Positions 33,111-42,631 are shown, counted from the stretch's first letter. The stretch: 64,000 nt of DNA from Butyrivibrio sp. X503 (GCF_003625475.1 NZ_RAIQ01000001.1:1-64000); one strand, 5' to 3'. Program-made: numbers and translations. The notes: generated by a model from the sequence alone, not told the origin.

Positions 33111-33658
33111 AGACTGAACGCCCTGTATGCTGATTCAAGCATGGAAACTGAAGTTTCGGAATCAAGATCATAATCCCCTGTGACTGCCATACAGCCTGCA
33201 CCGTGGATAAAGATCCACATCTGCATAAAGAGCTGCTGTGCATTGGCAACTCCCTTGGCCTTAGCCTTATTGATCTCTTTAACGACATTCTCCGAAGAAC
33301 CGTTTACAAGATCATACATAGTCTTGCTCTCGGGTCCCTGCTCGGAAATGAAAAGAAGTCTGAAAAGATGAGGATACTTCTGTGCAAAACCAATGTAAGC
33401 AAGGCCAAGGTCAACAAAAGGAACCTCATGGCTCTTGTCGCACTCATTGTAGTAATCCTCGTAGTAAGCTGCTGCCTTATCGTAAACGTCCTTTTTAAGC
33501 GCATCCATATTCTCGTAAATACGGAAAATAGGCTGTGTCGAACATCCGGCTGCCGCCGCAAGCTTTCTCGACGTTATCTGCTCAAAGCCTTCCTTTCTTG
33601 TAATCTTAAATGCCGCATTCACGATCTCTTTCTGCGTAATCGTAGCTTTTCTGGACAT
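33107..33658 (-). CDS. TetR/AcrR family transcriptional regulator
   Basis: A 183-residue regulator. Residues 8-55 form the TetR HTH (ITSRKLAAAAGCSTQPIFRIY), and the C-terminal ligand domain is of the WHG/TetR_C type seen in many Firmicutes. It is the first gene of the TetR/RpiR/flavoprotein/cmk/ispH/S1 run. The target is unknown. Confidence 0.9.
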   Translation of the reverse strand: MSRKATITQKEIVNAAFKITRKEGFEQITSRKLAAAAGCSTQPIFRIYENMDALKKDVYDKAAAYYEDYYNECDKSHEVPFVDLGLAYIGFAQKYPHLFRLLFISEQGPESKTMYDLVNGSSENVVKEINKAKAKGVANAQQLFMQMWIFIHGAGCMAVTGDYDLDSETSVSMLESAYRAFSL

Positions 33659-33763
33659 ACAAACCCTCCCAACAATAATTAGCTTTTTTATAAAAGCATG
33701 CGTTATTATTTTACAAAATCAAAGGTACACTGTCAACGGATTTTCATGCATAAAGAAAGCCGC

Positions 33764-35827
33764 TCAAAGCGAGAGATTTCCTTCTGTTCCGTAGAAATCA
33801 ACAACTTTCGTTTCTCCGCTTTTAAGCGCTATTGTGACAGGTCCGTAGCCGCCGCATTTTTGAGTATCCGTATATGTGATCCGCTCAATCGGGAATATGT
33901 CCTCATCACTGAAGTCTTCAAGACTTTCCTTGGTTATAACCTGAGATATCAAAAAATACTTCTCATAACCGTACTGCTTTTCTCTCTTGGTCTTAGCGCA
34001 TAGAACTATTGATTTTTCGCTGTCGGGATTGGTCCCGGTACTGTTTATGATCTCGATCTCATCCCATCCGTCAAATATCGTAAAGCAAAGCTGCTTTTCT
34101 TTACCGATATGATCATGTCCTTTAAGGATCACCGCCTTGAAATCACCTTGAGCTTTTGTTATCACCTCAGTTCCGTTATCCGGAAAACCAAATGCACCAA
34201 GCGTTATGGTAATAGGATTTCTGTACATACGTATATTATCTGCTCGCATGATTCCGTAAGGAACCGCAAAGTCAGCAAGATTCATGGCTGTGTTCCAGTG
34301 AGTTTCAGTGTTTAATTCATAATCAAAGAACTGTCTCCTGTACAAAACACCGTCTTTTTCTCCGTGCCAGAAGGTCGCATTCGCCTTGAGCATCCGAACA
34401 TTTTTATCCTCAATCTCACATGTTTTTTTATCGATATATCCAATAACATACTGCTGCGATTCGACGTCTCTTCTTACCGCACTCTCCCACGGAAACTTAG
34501 AATTATAGACAAGCTTGGAATAATTCCACATACCGTGCTCATCCGTTTTTTCTTTTACCACCTTGCCCGTTCGTAGCTCAGTTATGCCATTTGCTTCATG
34601 ATTGGCAAAAGAAAGAGCGGGGCCGTTAAGCGTAGTCACCTTGGTCTCATTCTTATTAAGCTTATCCCATGTTCCGTTATTTTCTTTTTCAGTCCAGAAT
34701 GGATGGTCCTTTGGAAGATGCAGGCACAGAAAGGCCTTTCCGAGCCACAACGGCGACTCGGCGCATGAATAGCTCTGCACAAGGGGCGTAAACGGGCCGT
34801 AGAAGCCAAGCGTCGGAACGCCGTTTATAAGAAAGTCGTCTCTTTTAATAAATTGCAAAAGAGATCCCGAACAGATCCTTCTTGCAAGTCCCGGATCCGC
34901 CTTGGAATTTCTCATCATAAGATTGCCGTCAAAAGCACTTGTTGCGGCGTTTCTGTAAATGCCGCTCCTGCCCCACATATTGGTAAAGCCGTCCCTGTCA
35001 AAAAAGTCGGGATAAGTCTCCATCAGCTTATTGGAGTTTTCCTCAAATTTCTCTGCGATAAAAGGCTCTTTTTCATAGCCGTACCAATTGTTCCAAAAGG
35101 CCGTGTACATGTTAAAAGCCCAGCATGAATAATAGTCAAAAGACTGCCCGTCTCTGTACCAACCGTCCCCGACATAATAGTTCAAGATATTCTGAGCGTG
35201 ATCTCGCATGATGTCTTCATCAATCTCATAGCCGTTCATGTATAAAAACGCAAGATCAAGCATGTTAAAAAGACGCCAGTTCTGCGGAACGGTATAGCTG
35301 TGAGCATAGTCTGAAAGAAATGCCGCGATCCTGTCTTTTTCTTCCTGTGTATAGGTATCCCAGATCTCTTTTTTACAGATAAAAAGACAGATCACTAAAG
35401 CCGCGGTCTCGACCGTCTGCTGGTATATCGCATACTCGTCGCCGTTTTCTTTTTTCATGTCGGAATAGTTGTAGACGTAATTGTCATTTCCCGGCGTAAC
35501 GGCACGTAAAACCTGATCCCTGTAATAATCTCTTATGTTTATCCCGTTAAGAGAAAGCGTGGGCTCTTCGCAGATAAGCGGCGCTGCGATAAAAAAAGAT
35601 CTGGTCAGCCCCTCGAAGATTTCCGCCTTAAATCTCCACATAGGCGCATCTTTTGAAGGATACGTAACGACAGTCTCGTAGCGCGGCATGACCACAGGCT
35701 TATCCGCGCTCTCTATATTTCCGAATATCCCCCCGAGAAGATATTTGGCGGCCTCTATCCAGCTCTTTCTCGTAAGTCCCGTATACGGGCTCAGTTCATA
35801 ATCCGTAAACTCCGGTTCAAATACCAT
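33764..35827 (-). CDS. DUF2264 domain-containing protein
   Basis: A 687-residue protein without signal peptide. The N-terminal ~400 residues match DUF2264, an (alpha/alpha)-toroid family found in gene clusters for pectin, ulvan and other uronate polysaccharides. Recognisable parts are YTGLTRKSWIEAAKYLLGG, the DIMRDHAQNILNYYVGDGWY block and WGRSGIYRNAATSAF. The C-terminal part is a beta-sandwich. The closest functional idea is a glycosidase or lyase on unsaturated oligosaccharides, but none is proven for this protein. It is 48 bases downstream of the GH88 gene. Confidence 0.85.
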   Translation of the reverse strand: MVFEPEFTDYELSPYTGLTRKSWIEAAKYLLGGIFGNIESADKPVVMPRYETVVTYPSKDAPMWRFKAEIFEGLTRSFFIAAPLICEEPTLSLNGINIRDYYRDQVLRAVTPGNDNYVYNYSDMKKENGDEYAIYQQTVETAALVICLFICKKEIWDTYTQEEKDRIAAFLSDYAHSYTVPQNWRLFNMLDLAFLYMNGYEIDEDIMRDHAQNILNYYVGDGWYRDGQSFDYYSCWAFNMYTAFWNNWYGYEKEPFIAEKFEENSNKLMETYPDFFDRDGFTNMWGRSGIYRNAATSAFDGNLMMRNSKADPGLARRICSGSLLQFIKRDDFLINGVPTLGFYGPFTPLVQSYSCAESPLWLGKAFLCLHLPKDHPFWTEKENNGTWDKLNKNETKVTTLNGPALSFANHEANGITELRTGKVVKEKTDEHGMWNYSKLVYNSKFPWESAVRRDVESQQYVIGYIDKKTCEIEDKNVRMLKANATFWHGEKDGVLYRRQFFDYELNTETHWNTAMNLADFAVPYGIMRADNIRMYRNPITITLGAFGFPDNGTEVITKAQGDFKAVILKGHDHIGKEKQLCFTIFDGWDEIEIINSTGTNPDSEKSIVLCAKTKREKQYGYEKYFLISQVITKESLEDFSDEDIFPIERITYTDTQKCGGYGPVTIALKSGETKVVDFYGTEGNLSL

Positions 35828-35875
35828 AAGTATCCTCCGCTTTGTTATGCCATGCTCCGCTATATCTTTTCTTCG

Positions 35876-37018
35876 TCAAAAGATCTCAAGCGCGCCGCCG
35901 GCAAGCTTCATCATAGCTTCGATAAAATAATAATCGCCATAGATGATCGACATGTTATGTCCGTCGCCGTGATAGTCGACTGCGCAGTTATTCAGAAGGT
36001 TATCCGTATCTTCGCTCCAGCTTATTCTCTTTTCATCAAGAGTTTTAAGCAGCTTAAAAGCAGCATCCAAATATTTGTCGGAAAGCTCATCGTCGCCTGT
36101 TGCCTGCGAAAGCTCGATAAGCCCCGAAGCCGTTATCGCTGCGGCAGTTGAATCCTCAAGCTTAATGTCATCCGGCTGTCTGTAATCTATCGGGATAAGA
36201 CAAGAATCCGGTATCTGTGAAAGCACGTAATTAGCGATCTCTTTGGCCGTATCAAGGTACTTCTCATCTCCCGTATATTTATAGCTGAGCGTAAAGCCGT
36301 AGATTCCCCAGCTCTGACCCCTTGTCCAGGACGAGCCTTCGCCATAGCCCTGTCCACCCGGCTTTCCGACAATCTCACCCGTCTCCGGATCAAAGATGAC
36401 TATATGATTCACTGAACCATCATCGCGAACAAATACTTTTCTTGCCGTATCCGCGTGCGCTCTTGCAATCATTTCAAATCTGGGATCGGTCGTCTCTTCG
36501 CTCGCCCAGTACAAAAGAGGCAGATTCATCATACAATCGATTATCGCAAAGCCCCTTCTGTCGACGTCGTCCCAGTTGTTCCAAGCTCTAATGAATTTGC
36601 CGACCATGTTAAATCTTCCCGCCATGTTGGTAGCGGCAAGCATTGCTCTGTTGTAGGATTCCTTGTTGTTAAAAAGCTTATATCTGCATACGGACGTAGG
36701 AAGCCACTTAAACCCGTTGTCATGATCGAGTCCCTCAATATTCATGAGATTCTCATCAAGCTTATCCTCAACTCCTATTGCCTCTTTCTTGTACATCTCA
36801 TTTCCTGTAAGCTTGTACAGCTGCCACATTATGCCGCCCCAAAAGCCGTTGGTCCACCAGCATATGTCCTTACCCGATTTGTCGTCAAATCGCCCGTATT
36901 TATCTGTTGTATACGGGATCTTATCAAGATTTCTTTTGGTGACTTCTTCCATCTTGACTGATATTTTTTTAAGCGTAGTATCTATCCACTTTTTCTCGTC
37001 TTCTGTAAGTTTTCTCAT
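35876..37018 (-). CDS. Unsaturated glucuronyl hydrolase (GH88)
   Basis: A 380-residue (alpha/alpha)6-barrel enzyme that removes 4,5-unsaturated uronic acid from oligosaccharides made by lyases. HDNGFKWLPT (residues ~97-106) is the GH88 signature with the catalytic Asp. RGFAIIDCMMNLPLLYW carries the second Asp, and SSWTRGQSWGIYGF is the substrate-binding W-x-RGQ-x-WG motif. No signal peptide, so it acts in the cytoplasm. The start at 37018 has GAAGGGA upstream; an open frame to 37093 lacks support. Confidence 0.92.
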   Translation of the reverse strand: MRKLTEDEKKWIDTTLKKISVKMEEVTKRNLDKIPYTTDKYGRFDDKSGKDICWWTNGFWGGIMWQLYKLTGNEMYKKEAIGVEDKLDENLMNIEGLDHDNGFKWLPTSVCRYKLFNNKESYNRAMLAATNMAGRFNMVGKFIRAWNNWDDVDRRGFAIIDCMMNLPLLYWASEETTDPRFEMIARAHADTARKVFVRDDGSVNHIVIFDPETGEIVGKPGGQGYGEGSSWTRGQSWGIYGFTLSYKYTGDEKYLDTAKEIANYVLSQIPDSCLIPIDYRQPDDIKLEDSTAAAITASGLIELSQATGDDELSDKYLDAAFKLLKTLDEKRISWSEDTDNLLNNCAVDYHGDGHNMSIIYGDYYFIEAMMKLAGGALEIF

Positions 37019-37054
37019 GCCATTCCCTTCTCTTACCGCATAACCCCTATGCAA

Positions 37055-37096
37055 ATTGTGGCGCAGATTCTTTTTATATAAATTCCGCGCCACAAT
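37055..37096 (-). promoter_or_regulatory. Candidate operator upstream of the GH88 gene
   Basis: Perfect 10-base arms ATTGTGGCGC / GCGCCACAAT are separated by 22 AT-rich bases including TATATAAA. The repeat stands 37 bases before the GH88 start, in the only gap (155 bases) inside the uronate cluster. It could be a regulator binding site over a promoter, or a leader hairpin. Confidence 0.5.
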
Positions 37097-37172
37097 AATC
37101 GTATCATTTTACAGTTTAAATTTTGATGGTTTTTCTTTTCAGAAAACAGGACTTTTTTGCTATTACTCTTTT

Positions 37173-39053
37173 TTACCTGATCAAAAGAGAAAGCTCATGT
37201 GCATCGTCTATCTCGATAACAACCCTGTATACGCTGTGCTTCCATGCCATTGAAAGGCGCGCATCGTTTATGGGGCACTCTTCGATATCGGTAACCACTC
37301 CGCCGCTTAGGTCTATGCATCCCAGTTCGCCCACAGAAATACGCATGCCATGCTCATCCGAAACAGGCTTTTCATACGTCATGATACTCACGAAAGCCTT
37401 AAGCTCACCGTCGTACTTATCGGTAACAGTGATATCTTCGCCCTTATTCAGCGTCACGATCCTGTGATAGCTTCCGATCCTCTCATCCCCGTAAGCAGAT
37501 GCGATATCCATGGAAAGGCTGCAGACCTCTCCCGATCCTTCGCCGCTTGTTTTTCCGATAGGCGCATCTCCAAGTTCACACTTAACACTTCGAGCCACAT
37601 ATTCTGCGCCCGGCTTTTGCATGATTTCCGCGCCGCTTTCATCTGTAAATGTCGGAAGATTATGATACTTTGACTGCATCGTCCATATCTCGTATCGCCT
37701 TTCGGAAAAGGTCTTCTCAGTATAAGTCCCAACGCCAAGGTCGATAACAAAAGGCTTTCCGTCTTTGTATATAGTAAAAGAACCGACATCGTTATGATTA
37801 TGGCTATCGGCATTATTCCCTGCTTTCGCGGCAAGAGTATATACATTGTCTCTTGCGACCATAAGCCCCGTACTTTCAAACCAAGAATCCTTTGGTCTTA
37901 TATTGTCGCCGTTTCCTTTATACTCAGTCATCTCTTTGTAAGCAAATGCCTGCATCACATGGTAAAAGAGATTGATCTCATCCGGAATAAGTCTTGCATA
38001 CATACTCTGCGACTTAAGATCTTCTGCGGCAAAGCCCGCTAGCACATCATCACCTGTCCTTTTTCCGAACAGGAACTCTCTTGCGCCTCTCCTTCCCGGA
38101 TGCGCGCTGCAATCCGCAAAGTTAATATATGTATCTCCGGCCACATGCATCTTCACGATGTAGTTTGCCATATTCTTAATAAGCTTCTCGGAATATATTC
38201 CCGCAAACGCCTCGCCTGTAACTCCCGCCATAAGCTCAAGACAACCAAAAAGACACAGCGCTGCATGCGAATAGTACTGCGCACCTTCATTACAGCAGCC
38301 GTCCTCTCCGTATTCATCAAGAAAATAATCGCAGGAAGCTGCCGCTTTTTCCAAAAATTTTCTTCTTTTATCTTCATCAAAATAATTCGCGCTCCTTGTA
38401 AGAGCACAGATAAGCACATTCTGAGTACACCACGGCGTCCAGTTGCACATGGGCTCCTTGCCGTTTCCCATCCACCAAAAATGCTCATTTAAAAACGGCA
38501 CGAATATCCTCTCTTCAAGCCTGTAATTTACATACTCGCTTATATTCGGACTTATCTTTTCAAAGACAGGTCTGAGCAGATATTCGCAGAATGCGACCTC
38601 CGCTCCGGACTCCGCGTCGAATAAATCTATAACGGGTCTCGCCACATTGGGCATTGCATCGTTTTGTCCGTCTCTTACATGACTGTTGTGCGGCGGAAGA
38701 CACCATGAGCTCTCTTCCATAATAAGATAGAGTCCGTCAAGGATAGCATCAATAAAACGTCCTTTGTTTTGAACGCACTCCGCCATGACCAAACTGTTCA
38801 GTTTTCTTCTTCTGGAAAAATACTTATCTTCAAATCTCACACGATTTCCGGATCTGAAGAACTCTCGAAAGTCAGATACCAAAAGCTCGCTCCAAGGCTC
38901 CAAAAGAGCCTCTTCGCCTCTTTTTACGATTTCTCTTTTTAATTCTATGGGAAATGCTTCCCATTCATCACGCTTAGAAATATCGGGATATCCGGCATAT
39001 ACCGCGCAGCCGGATGTTTTAGACAGATAACCTTTGACTGTATTTACGGTCAT
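37173..39053 (-). CDS. Heparinase II/III family polysaccharide lyase-like protein
   Basis: A 626-residue protein. Residues ~60-330 form the alpha-toroid (NWTPWCTQNVLICAL, DGCCNEGAQYYSHAALCLFG). Residues ~370-620 are the beta-sandwich, with the Hepar_II_III signature NADSHNHNDVGSFTIYKDGK, then TMQSKYHNLPTF. The Asn/His/Tyr residues expected for Brønsted acid-base beta-elimination are present. The family cleaves uronic-acid polymers such as heparan sulfate, hyaluronan and alginate. No signal peptide is seen, so it should work on imported oligosaccharides, feeding the GH88 enzyme. The ATG at 39053 has GAGGTG upstream. Confidence 0.9.
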   Translation of the reverse strand: MTVNTVKGYLSKTSGCAVYAGYPDISKRDEWEAFPIELKREIVKRGEEALLEPWSELLVSDFREFFRSGNRVRFEDKYFSRRRKLNSLVMAECVQNKGRFIDAILDGLYLIMEESSWCLPPHNSHVRDGQNDAMPNVARPVIDLFDAESGAEVAFCEYLLRPVFEKISPNISEYVNYRLEERIFVPFLNEHFWWMGNGKEPMCNWTPWCTQNVLICALTRSANYFDEDKRRKFLEKAAASCDYFLDEYGEDGCCNEGAQYYSHAALCLFGCLELMAGVTGEAFAGIYSEKLIKNMANYIVKMHVAGDTYINFADCSAHPGRRGAREFLFGKRTGDDVLAGFAAEDLKSQSMYARLIPDEINLFYHVMQAFAYKEMTEYKGNGDNIRPKDSWFESTGLMVARDNVYTLAAKAGNNADSHNHNDVGSFTIYKDGKPFVIDLGVGTYTEKTFSERRYEIWTMQSKYHNLPTFTDESGAEIMQKPGAEYVARSVKCELGDAPIGKTSGEGSGEVCSLSMDIASAYGDERIGSYHRIVTLNKGEDITVTDKYDGELKAFVSIMTYEKPVSDEHGMRISVGELGCIDLSGGVVTDIEECPINDARLSMAWKHSVYRVVIEIDDAHELSLLIR

Positions 39054-39061
39054 AACCCACC

Positions 39062-39850
39062 TCAATTCTCGGTGCCGTACACCTCAATCTGAACAAGCGC
39101 AGGAAAAGGGCTCGGATCGTCGGCTTTAACGAGCTTACCAAGCTTCAGCCATCTGATGCCTTTTCTTGAGATATCAAACACATGCGGCTCTTGAACCTTC
39201 TTTTCCATGGAAACTGTCTCAGTGCTTCCGTCAGAAAACTCAAAGGTAGCCTTGGTCCACCAGTTGTCATGCGGGAAATCCGCCCTTGTATAAAGAACTA
39301 TCTTGTCAAAAGACACTTCTCTTCCAAAATCAAGTGTGAACTCCGCGTCATCCTGCCTGTTTATTCCCCATGATTCATAAGGCCATTCGCCGTGTGAAAG
39401 TGTCGCAATGCATCCGTCTATAGCGTTTCTTGCGGCAAAAACAGCCTCGCCTCTTGTCTCTACGTTGGCGCTTGCATGAGGATAAACACCTGCAAATTCA
39501 TGCTGGTCGAATGGATTGAGCGCCAGATTCTTATAGCTGTTTATCTCATAGTCTCTTGCTTTTCTGATGGTAACAAGATGTCTGTTTCCCATAAAAGCAA
39601 GCGGGTTATAACTTGTTTTTTTCTCATAAAAAGGAACAGGAAACAAAATCGTATCCTGCTCGATCAAACAAAATGCCTCATCAACTGCGGCATCTACTTT
39701 TACCACATAAAAATCACCGGGCTCTATCCCCGAAAACTCAATGATATCGCCCTTTCTGTACTCTCCGTCCCAGGCAAGGACAACAGCTTCTTCCCCTGCT
39801 GCTTCCGCCTTGGCAACATGATCCCAATCATTATATACCGATACCTTCAT
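39062..39850 (-). CDS. Cytoplasmic protein with F5/8 type C-like domain
   Basis: A 262-residue protein. The C-terminal ~140 residues (ANVETRGEAVFAARNAIDGC, WGINRQDDAEFTLDFGREV, FDKIVLYTRADFPHDNWW) have the discoidin/F5-8C carbohydrate-binding fold. The N-terminal ~110 residues form another beta domain (GDIIEFSGIEPGDFYVVKVD). There is no signal peptide, unusual for a carbohydrate-binding module. It ends 8 bases before the lyase start, so it probably binds or presents the same uronate oligosaccharides inside the cell. Confidence 0.8.
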   Translation of the reverse strand: MKVSVYNDWDHVAKAEAAGEEAVVLAWDGEYRKGDIIEFSGIEPGDFYVVKVDAAVDEAFCLIEQDTILFPVPFYEKKTSYNPLAFMGNRHLVTIRKARDYEINSYKNLALNPFDQHEFAGVYPHASANVETRGEAVFAARNAIDGCIATLSHGEWPYESWGINRQDDAEFTLDFGREVSFDKIVLYTRADFPHDNWWTKATFEFSDGSTETVSMEKKVQEPHVFDISRKGIRWLKLGKLVKADDPSPFPALVQIEVYGTEN

Positions 39851-39855
39851 ATCTT

Positions 39856-40905
39856 TTACCTCGTAGAAAGAAAGACGTTCTCTCTGACCGCGTTACTATC
39901 CTCGGGATAGATCTTAAGATACTCATCCATCATGGATGACGCCACCTGAAACTCGCCCATATATTCGTATGCCGTGATCTGATTGATCATAAGCGCCTGA
40001 TTCATCGGCTTGTCCCCGATATTAAGACCTTCCTTAAAGGATTCTATCGCGCCTTCATAATCGCCCTGTCTTATCTGACACATACCAAGCTGGTTGTAGA
40101 CCTTGGCACTGTCGGACTTCTCACTTAAATATGTCTTGTATACGCTCACCGCGTAGTTGTAATCACCCTGTTTTTCCGCTGTTGCGCCAAGAAGGAGTAC
40201 CACAGGCTCTTTTTCCTGATCTCTCTCACTTCTTGCAGCCTCAAGAAAGTTCTGTGCCTCTGCGTTGTTACCCAGATAAAAAGACACCTGACCCTTCTCG
40301 TAGTTACTCATATACTCGCTTCCGCCGTCAAAAGCATTCTGCAGGATGGTCGTTCCCTCTTCCTCATATCCGTACTCGGCAAGAGCCTTGTAGATCCTGA
40401 TTATCAAAGAATAGTCTCTGGGGCTTTGCTTCATTGCTTTTGCAAAATCGGAATACGCGCTGTCATGGTCGCCCGCGGCGAGTTCACAAACGCCTCTTAA
40501 ATAATGCGCGTCTTTGTCTTTTTCACGAAGAGCCAAAATGGCATCATAGATTTCCTTGGATTTGTTGTACTCTCCAAGCTTCATATAAGCTTCCGCGAGG
40601 TAATAGTTGGTGTCGAAATCCATGTCGTCAACTATTCCCTCATCTGCAGCAAGAGAAGCAAGCAGCTGTTCAGCCGCCTGCTCGTATTCAAAACTATTAA
40701 GATATGCTATGCCCATACCTCTGCGTGCCAGGCATTCGTCCTCTCCGCTGTCAAGCGCAGCCTGAAAGCTCTCCAGTGCATCCGCATACTCGCAGTTCTC
40801 TATATGAGTAAAACCTGAGTTGACATTGCGTCCTGCCGTAATGGAGCCACAGCCTGTAAGCACTGTGGAAAGAGCCAGTACTCCCGCAACAAATCTATAC
40901 TTCAT
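39856..40905 (-). CDS. TPR-repeat lipoprotein
   Basis: A 349-residue lipoprotein with lipobox LTGC (Cys about residue 20), then eight or nine tetratricopeptide repeats (for example YEQAAEQLLASLAADEG, YNYAVSVYKTYLSEKSDSAK, YEGAIESFKEGLNIGDKPMN). It is a probable extracytoplasmic protein-protein scaffold. It lies 5 bases before the F5/8C-like gene and 12 after ridA, so the closely spaced block continues through it. Confidence 0.88.
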   Translation of the reverse strand: MKYRFVAGVLALSTVLTGCGSITAGRNVNSGFTHIENCEYADALESFQAALDSGEDECLARRGMGIAYLNSFEYEQAAEQLLASLAADEGIVDDMDFDTNYYLAEAYMKLGEYNKSKEIYDAILALREKDKDAHYLRGVCELAAGDHDSAYSDFAKAMKQSPRDYSLIIRIYKALAEYGYEEEGTTILQNAFDGGSEYMSNYEKGQVSFYLGNNAEAQNFLEAARSERDQEKEPVVLLLGATAEKQGDYNYAVSVYKTYLSEKSDSAKVYNQLGMCQIRQGDYEGAIESFKEGLNIGDKPMNQALMINQITAYEYMGEFQVASSMMDEYLKIYPEDSNAVRENVFLSTR

Positions 40906-40917
40906 TAGTGCCTCTTC

Positions 40918-41295
40918 TTATTTACCAAGATATGCAATGATCTCTACTTCACAAAGAACGTCCTTGGGAAGCTTCTTAACAGCAACACAGCTTCTTGCCG
41001 GCTTGCTTGTAAAATACTTTTCATATACGCCGTTGAATGCGGCAAAATCACCCATCTCAGCGAGGAAACATGTAGTCTTTACAACATGCTCAAAGTCTGT
41101 TCCCGCTGCCTTGAGTATCTCGCCGATATTCTGACATACTCTGTTTGTCTGATCCTCGATTGTTGTTGTATCTATCTCACCTGTAGCGGGATTGATCGGA
41201 ATCTGTCCCGAAGCATAAAGAAAATCTCCCGCTTTGATTGCCTGTGAATAAGGTCCGATTGCTGCCGGTGCCTTGTCTGTACTTACATACTGCAT
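40918..41295 (-). CDS. ridA: RidA family reactive enamine/imine deaminase
   Basis: A 125-residue trimeric cytoplasmic enzyme that hydrolyses reactive 2-aminoacrylate and related imines made by PLP enzymes. IGPYSQAIKAGDFLYASGQI, AGTDFEHVVKTTCFLAEM and ARSCVAVKKLPKDVLCEVEI include the substrate Arg and Glu residues of the family. Confidence 0.94.
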   Translation of the reverse strand: MQYVSTDKAPAAIGPYSQAIKAGDFLYASGQIPINPATGEIDTTTIEDQTNRVCQNIGEILKAAGTDFEHVVKTTCFLAEMGDFAAFNGVYEKYFTSKPARSCVAVKKLPKDVLCEVEIIAYLGK

Positions 41296-41354
41296 GTATA
41301 TATCCTCCTTAAAACAGCTCCCTATAAACGCGGAACATTCCCGCCGGGCAGCCT

Positions 41355-41594
41355 TTAATTATCCTGACCGAAAACAGCCGTCACATAGAAGCCTCTTGCA
41401 TTCTCTTCAACCTTGGTCACAACGCCTTCCCTCTCAAGCATACGCTCACGAAAAGGAAAATTACCCGACATTGCAAGTGACGGATCTATCGTATAGTAAT
41501 AGTTACTGGGAAGCACTCCCTCGGTAACCGTCACATGGTCGCCCTCTTTAAGCAGTCCCGGGCGCTCCATTTTAAAACTCATCTCTCTAGCCAT
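41355..41594 (-). CDS. Small soluble protein of 79 residues, unknown
   Basis: Begins MAREMSFKMERPGLLKEGDH at 41594 with GGGAG upstream; the frame is open to 41651 without support. Predicted small beta-barrel-like (KEGDHVTVTEGVL, EGVVTKVEENARGFYVTAVF). No family recognised. It lies 14 bases after the SGNH gene and 60 before ridA. Confidence 0.65.
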   Translation of the reverse strand: MAREMSFKMERPGLLKEGDHVTVTEGVLPSNYYYTIDPSLAMSGNFPFRERMLEREGVVTKVEENARGFYVTAVFGQDN

Positions 41595-41608
41595 TTTATC
41601 ACTCCCGA

Positions 41609-42631
41609 TCATTCTTTTACAATCGCATGTTGCAAAAGATATTGATGCCATCTCTCGTAAGCAGAGGCCTTAAGATGGACTCCGTCAAAAGAAATCTCTG
41701 TTATCAGATTTCCATCTTCGTCATCAACCGACTCATTCATATCTATATAAAAGATATCCTCATCATTGGCAAGCTGAGACAATGCTTCGTTTCTTTCATT
41801 GATGTTAGGGTTATTGAATAGCTTATCATTATCACTCTTATCGGCGGTAACGTGCATGATTCCCTGAATGTAAATGATCGCATCAGGCTGAAGCTCCCTG
41901 ATCCTTGCTATAACTTCGGAGTACTTGGTAATAAAGGTATTGATATTACCGGTTCCCATCTCGTTAAGTCCGAGCATAATATAAACCTTGCCGAATTGAT
42001 TCTCGGAGAGTGCTTCGTCAACGGTTATCTTGCCTTTTTTACCTTCCATTTTAAGGAACGGCTTATCAAGCACCGTATAGATGGTAAGCGATACCTTGGA
42101 ATAGAACGTAGCTTTCGTATCAAGCGCCTCTACATACTCAGACAGGCCTACCGTTCTTGAATCTCCGATAAATACGGCGTCTTCGAAATAATCATCCGTA
42201 ACCTCGCAGAATTCGTAGCCTTCCTCTTCTTCTGAGTTACCTGAAATATCATTTCCCGAAATATCCGAATTGCCTGAGACGTCATTGCCCGATATATCAG
42301 TTTCTTCAGGTTCTGTTTCCTGTACCGGTTGTGGTTCTTCAGTCTCCTTGGCCGTTACTGTTTCCTGCGTCGGCGTTTCAGTAGTTTCCTCACTCTGTCT
42401 TCCCGCAAGGAACTTCTCATCTATCGCTCTGATATCGGCAACGCCGTCCCATGGGAAAACTCCGTCCGCCATTCCTTTCATCATAACGCTAAAGAACGGC
42501 ATCTTTGCAGAGTCATAGCCTTCTGCATAGTCGCCGTAAAGCTCGTCCTTAAGGGCGAACGTCAAACACGATAAAATTATTGAAACCACCGCTGTTGCAA
42601 AAAGCAGCGGGCAATACTTAAGTAGTTTCAT
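41609..42631 (-). CDS. Membrane-anchored SGNH/GDSL-like esterase (O-acetylation partner)
   Basis: A 340-residue protein with an N-terminal membrane anchor (residues ~7-27). A low-complexity linker (residues ~85-135) contains repeated SGN units (DISGNDVSGN and variants). The SGNH domain shows the nucleophile block FIGDSRTVGL near residue 155, LGLNEMGTGN (the N block) and the Asp-x-x-His pair in SFDGVHLKASAY near the end. The gene is 13 bases downstream of an MBOAT acyltransferase. In AlgI/AlgX- and PatA/PatB-type systems the MBOAT exports acetyl and the SGNH protein transfers it to a glycan, so this is probably a surface-polysaccharide O-acetyltransferase. Confidence 0.85.
   Translation of the reverse strand: MKLLKYCPLLFATAVVSIILSCLTFALKDELYGDYAEGYDSAKMPFFSVMMKGMADGVFPWDGVADIRAIDEKFLAGRQSEETTETPTQETVTAKETEEPQPVQETEPEETDISGNDVSGNSDISGNDISGNSEEEEGYEFCEVTDDYFEDAVFIGDSRTVGLSEYVEALDTKATFYSKVSLTIYTVLDKPFLKMEGKKGKITVDEALSENQFGKVYIMLGLNEMGTGNINTFITKYSEVIARIRELQPDAIIYIQGIMHVTADKSDNDKLFNNPNINERNEALSQLANDEDIFYIDMNESVDDEDGNLITEISFDGVHLKASAYERWHQYLLQHAIVKE

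Noticed and set aside
33180-33682. Plus-strand frames of about 160 codons opposite the TetR gene
   Set aside because: The TetR gene on the minus strand has a full HTH and coupled overlap with RpiR; the plus-strand frames have no start signals or domains.
42240-42310. Short repeats that might be a CRISPR-like array
   Set aside because: They encode the SGN-repeat linker of the SGNH protein in frame; units are about 15-30 bases with no spacers.
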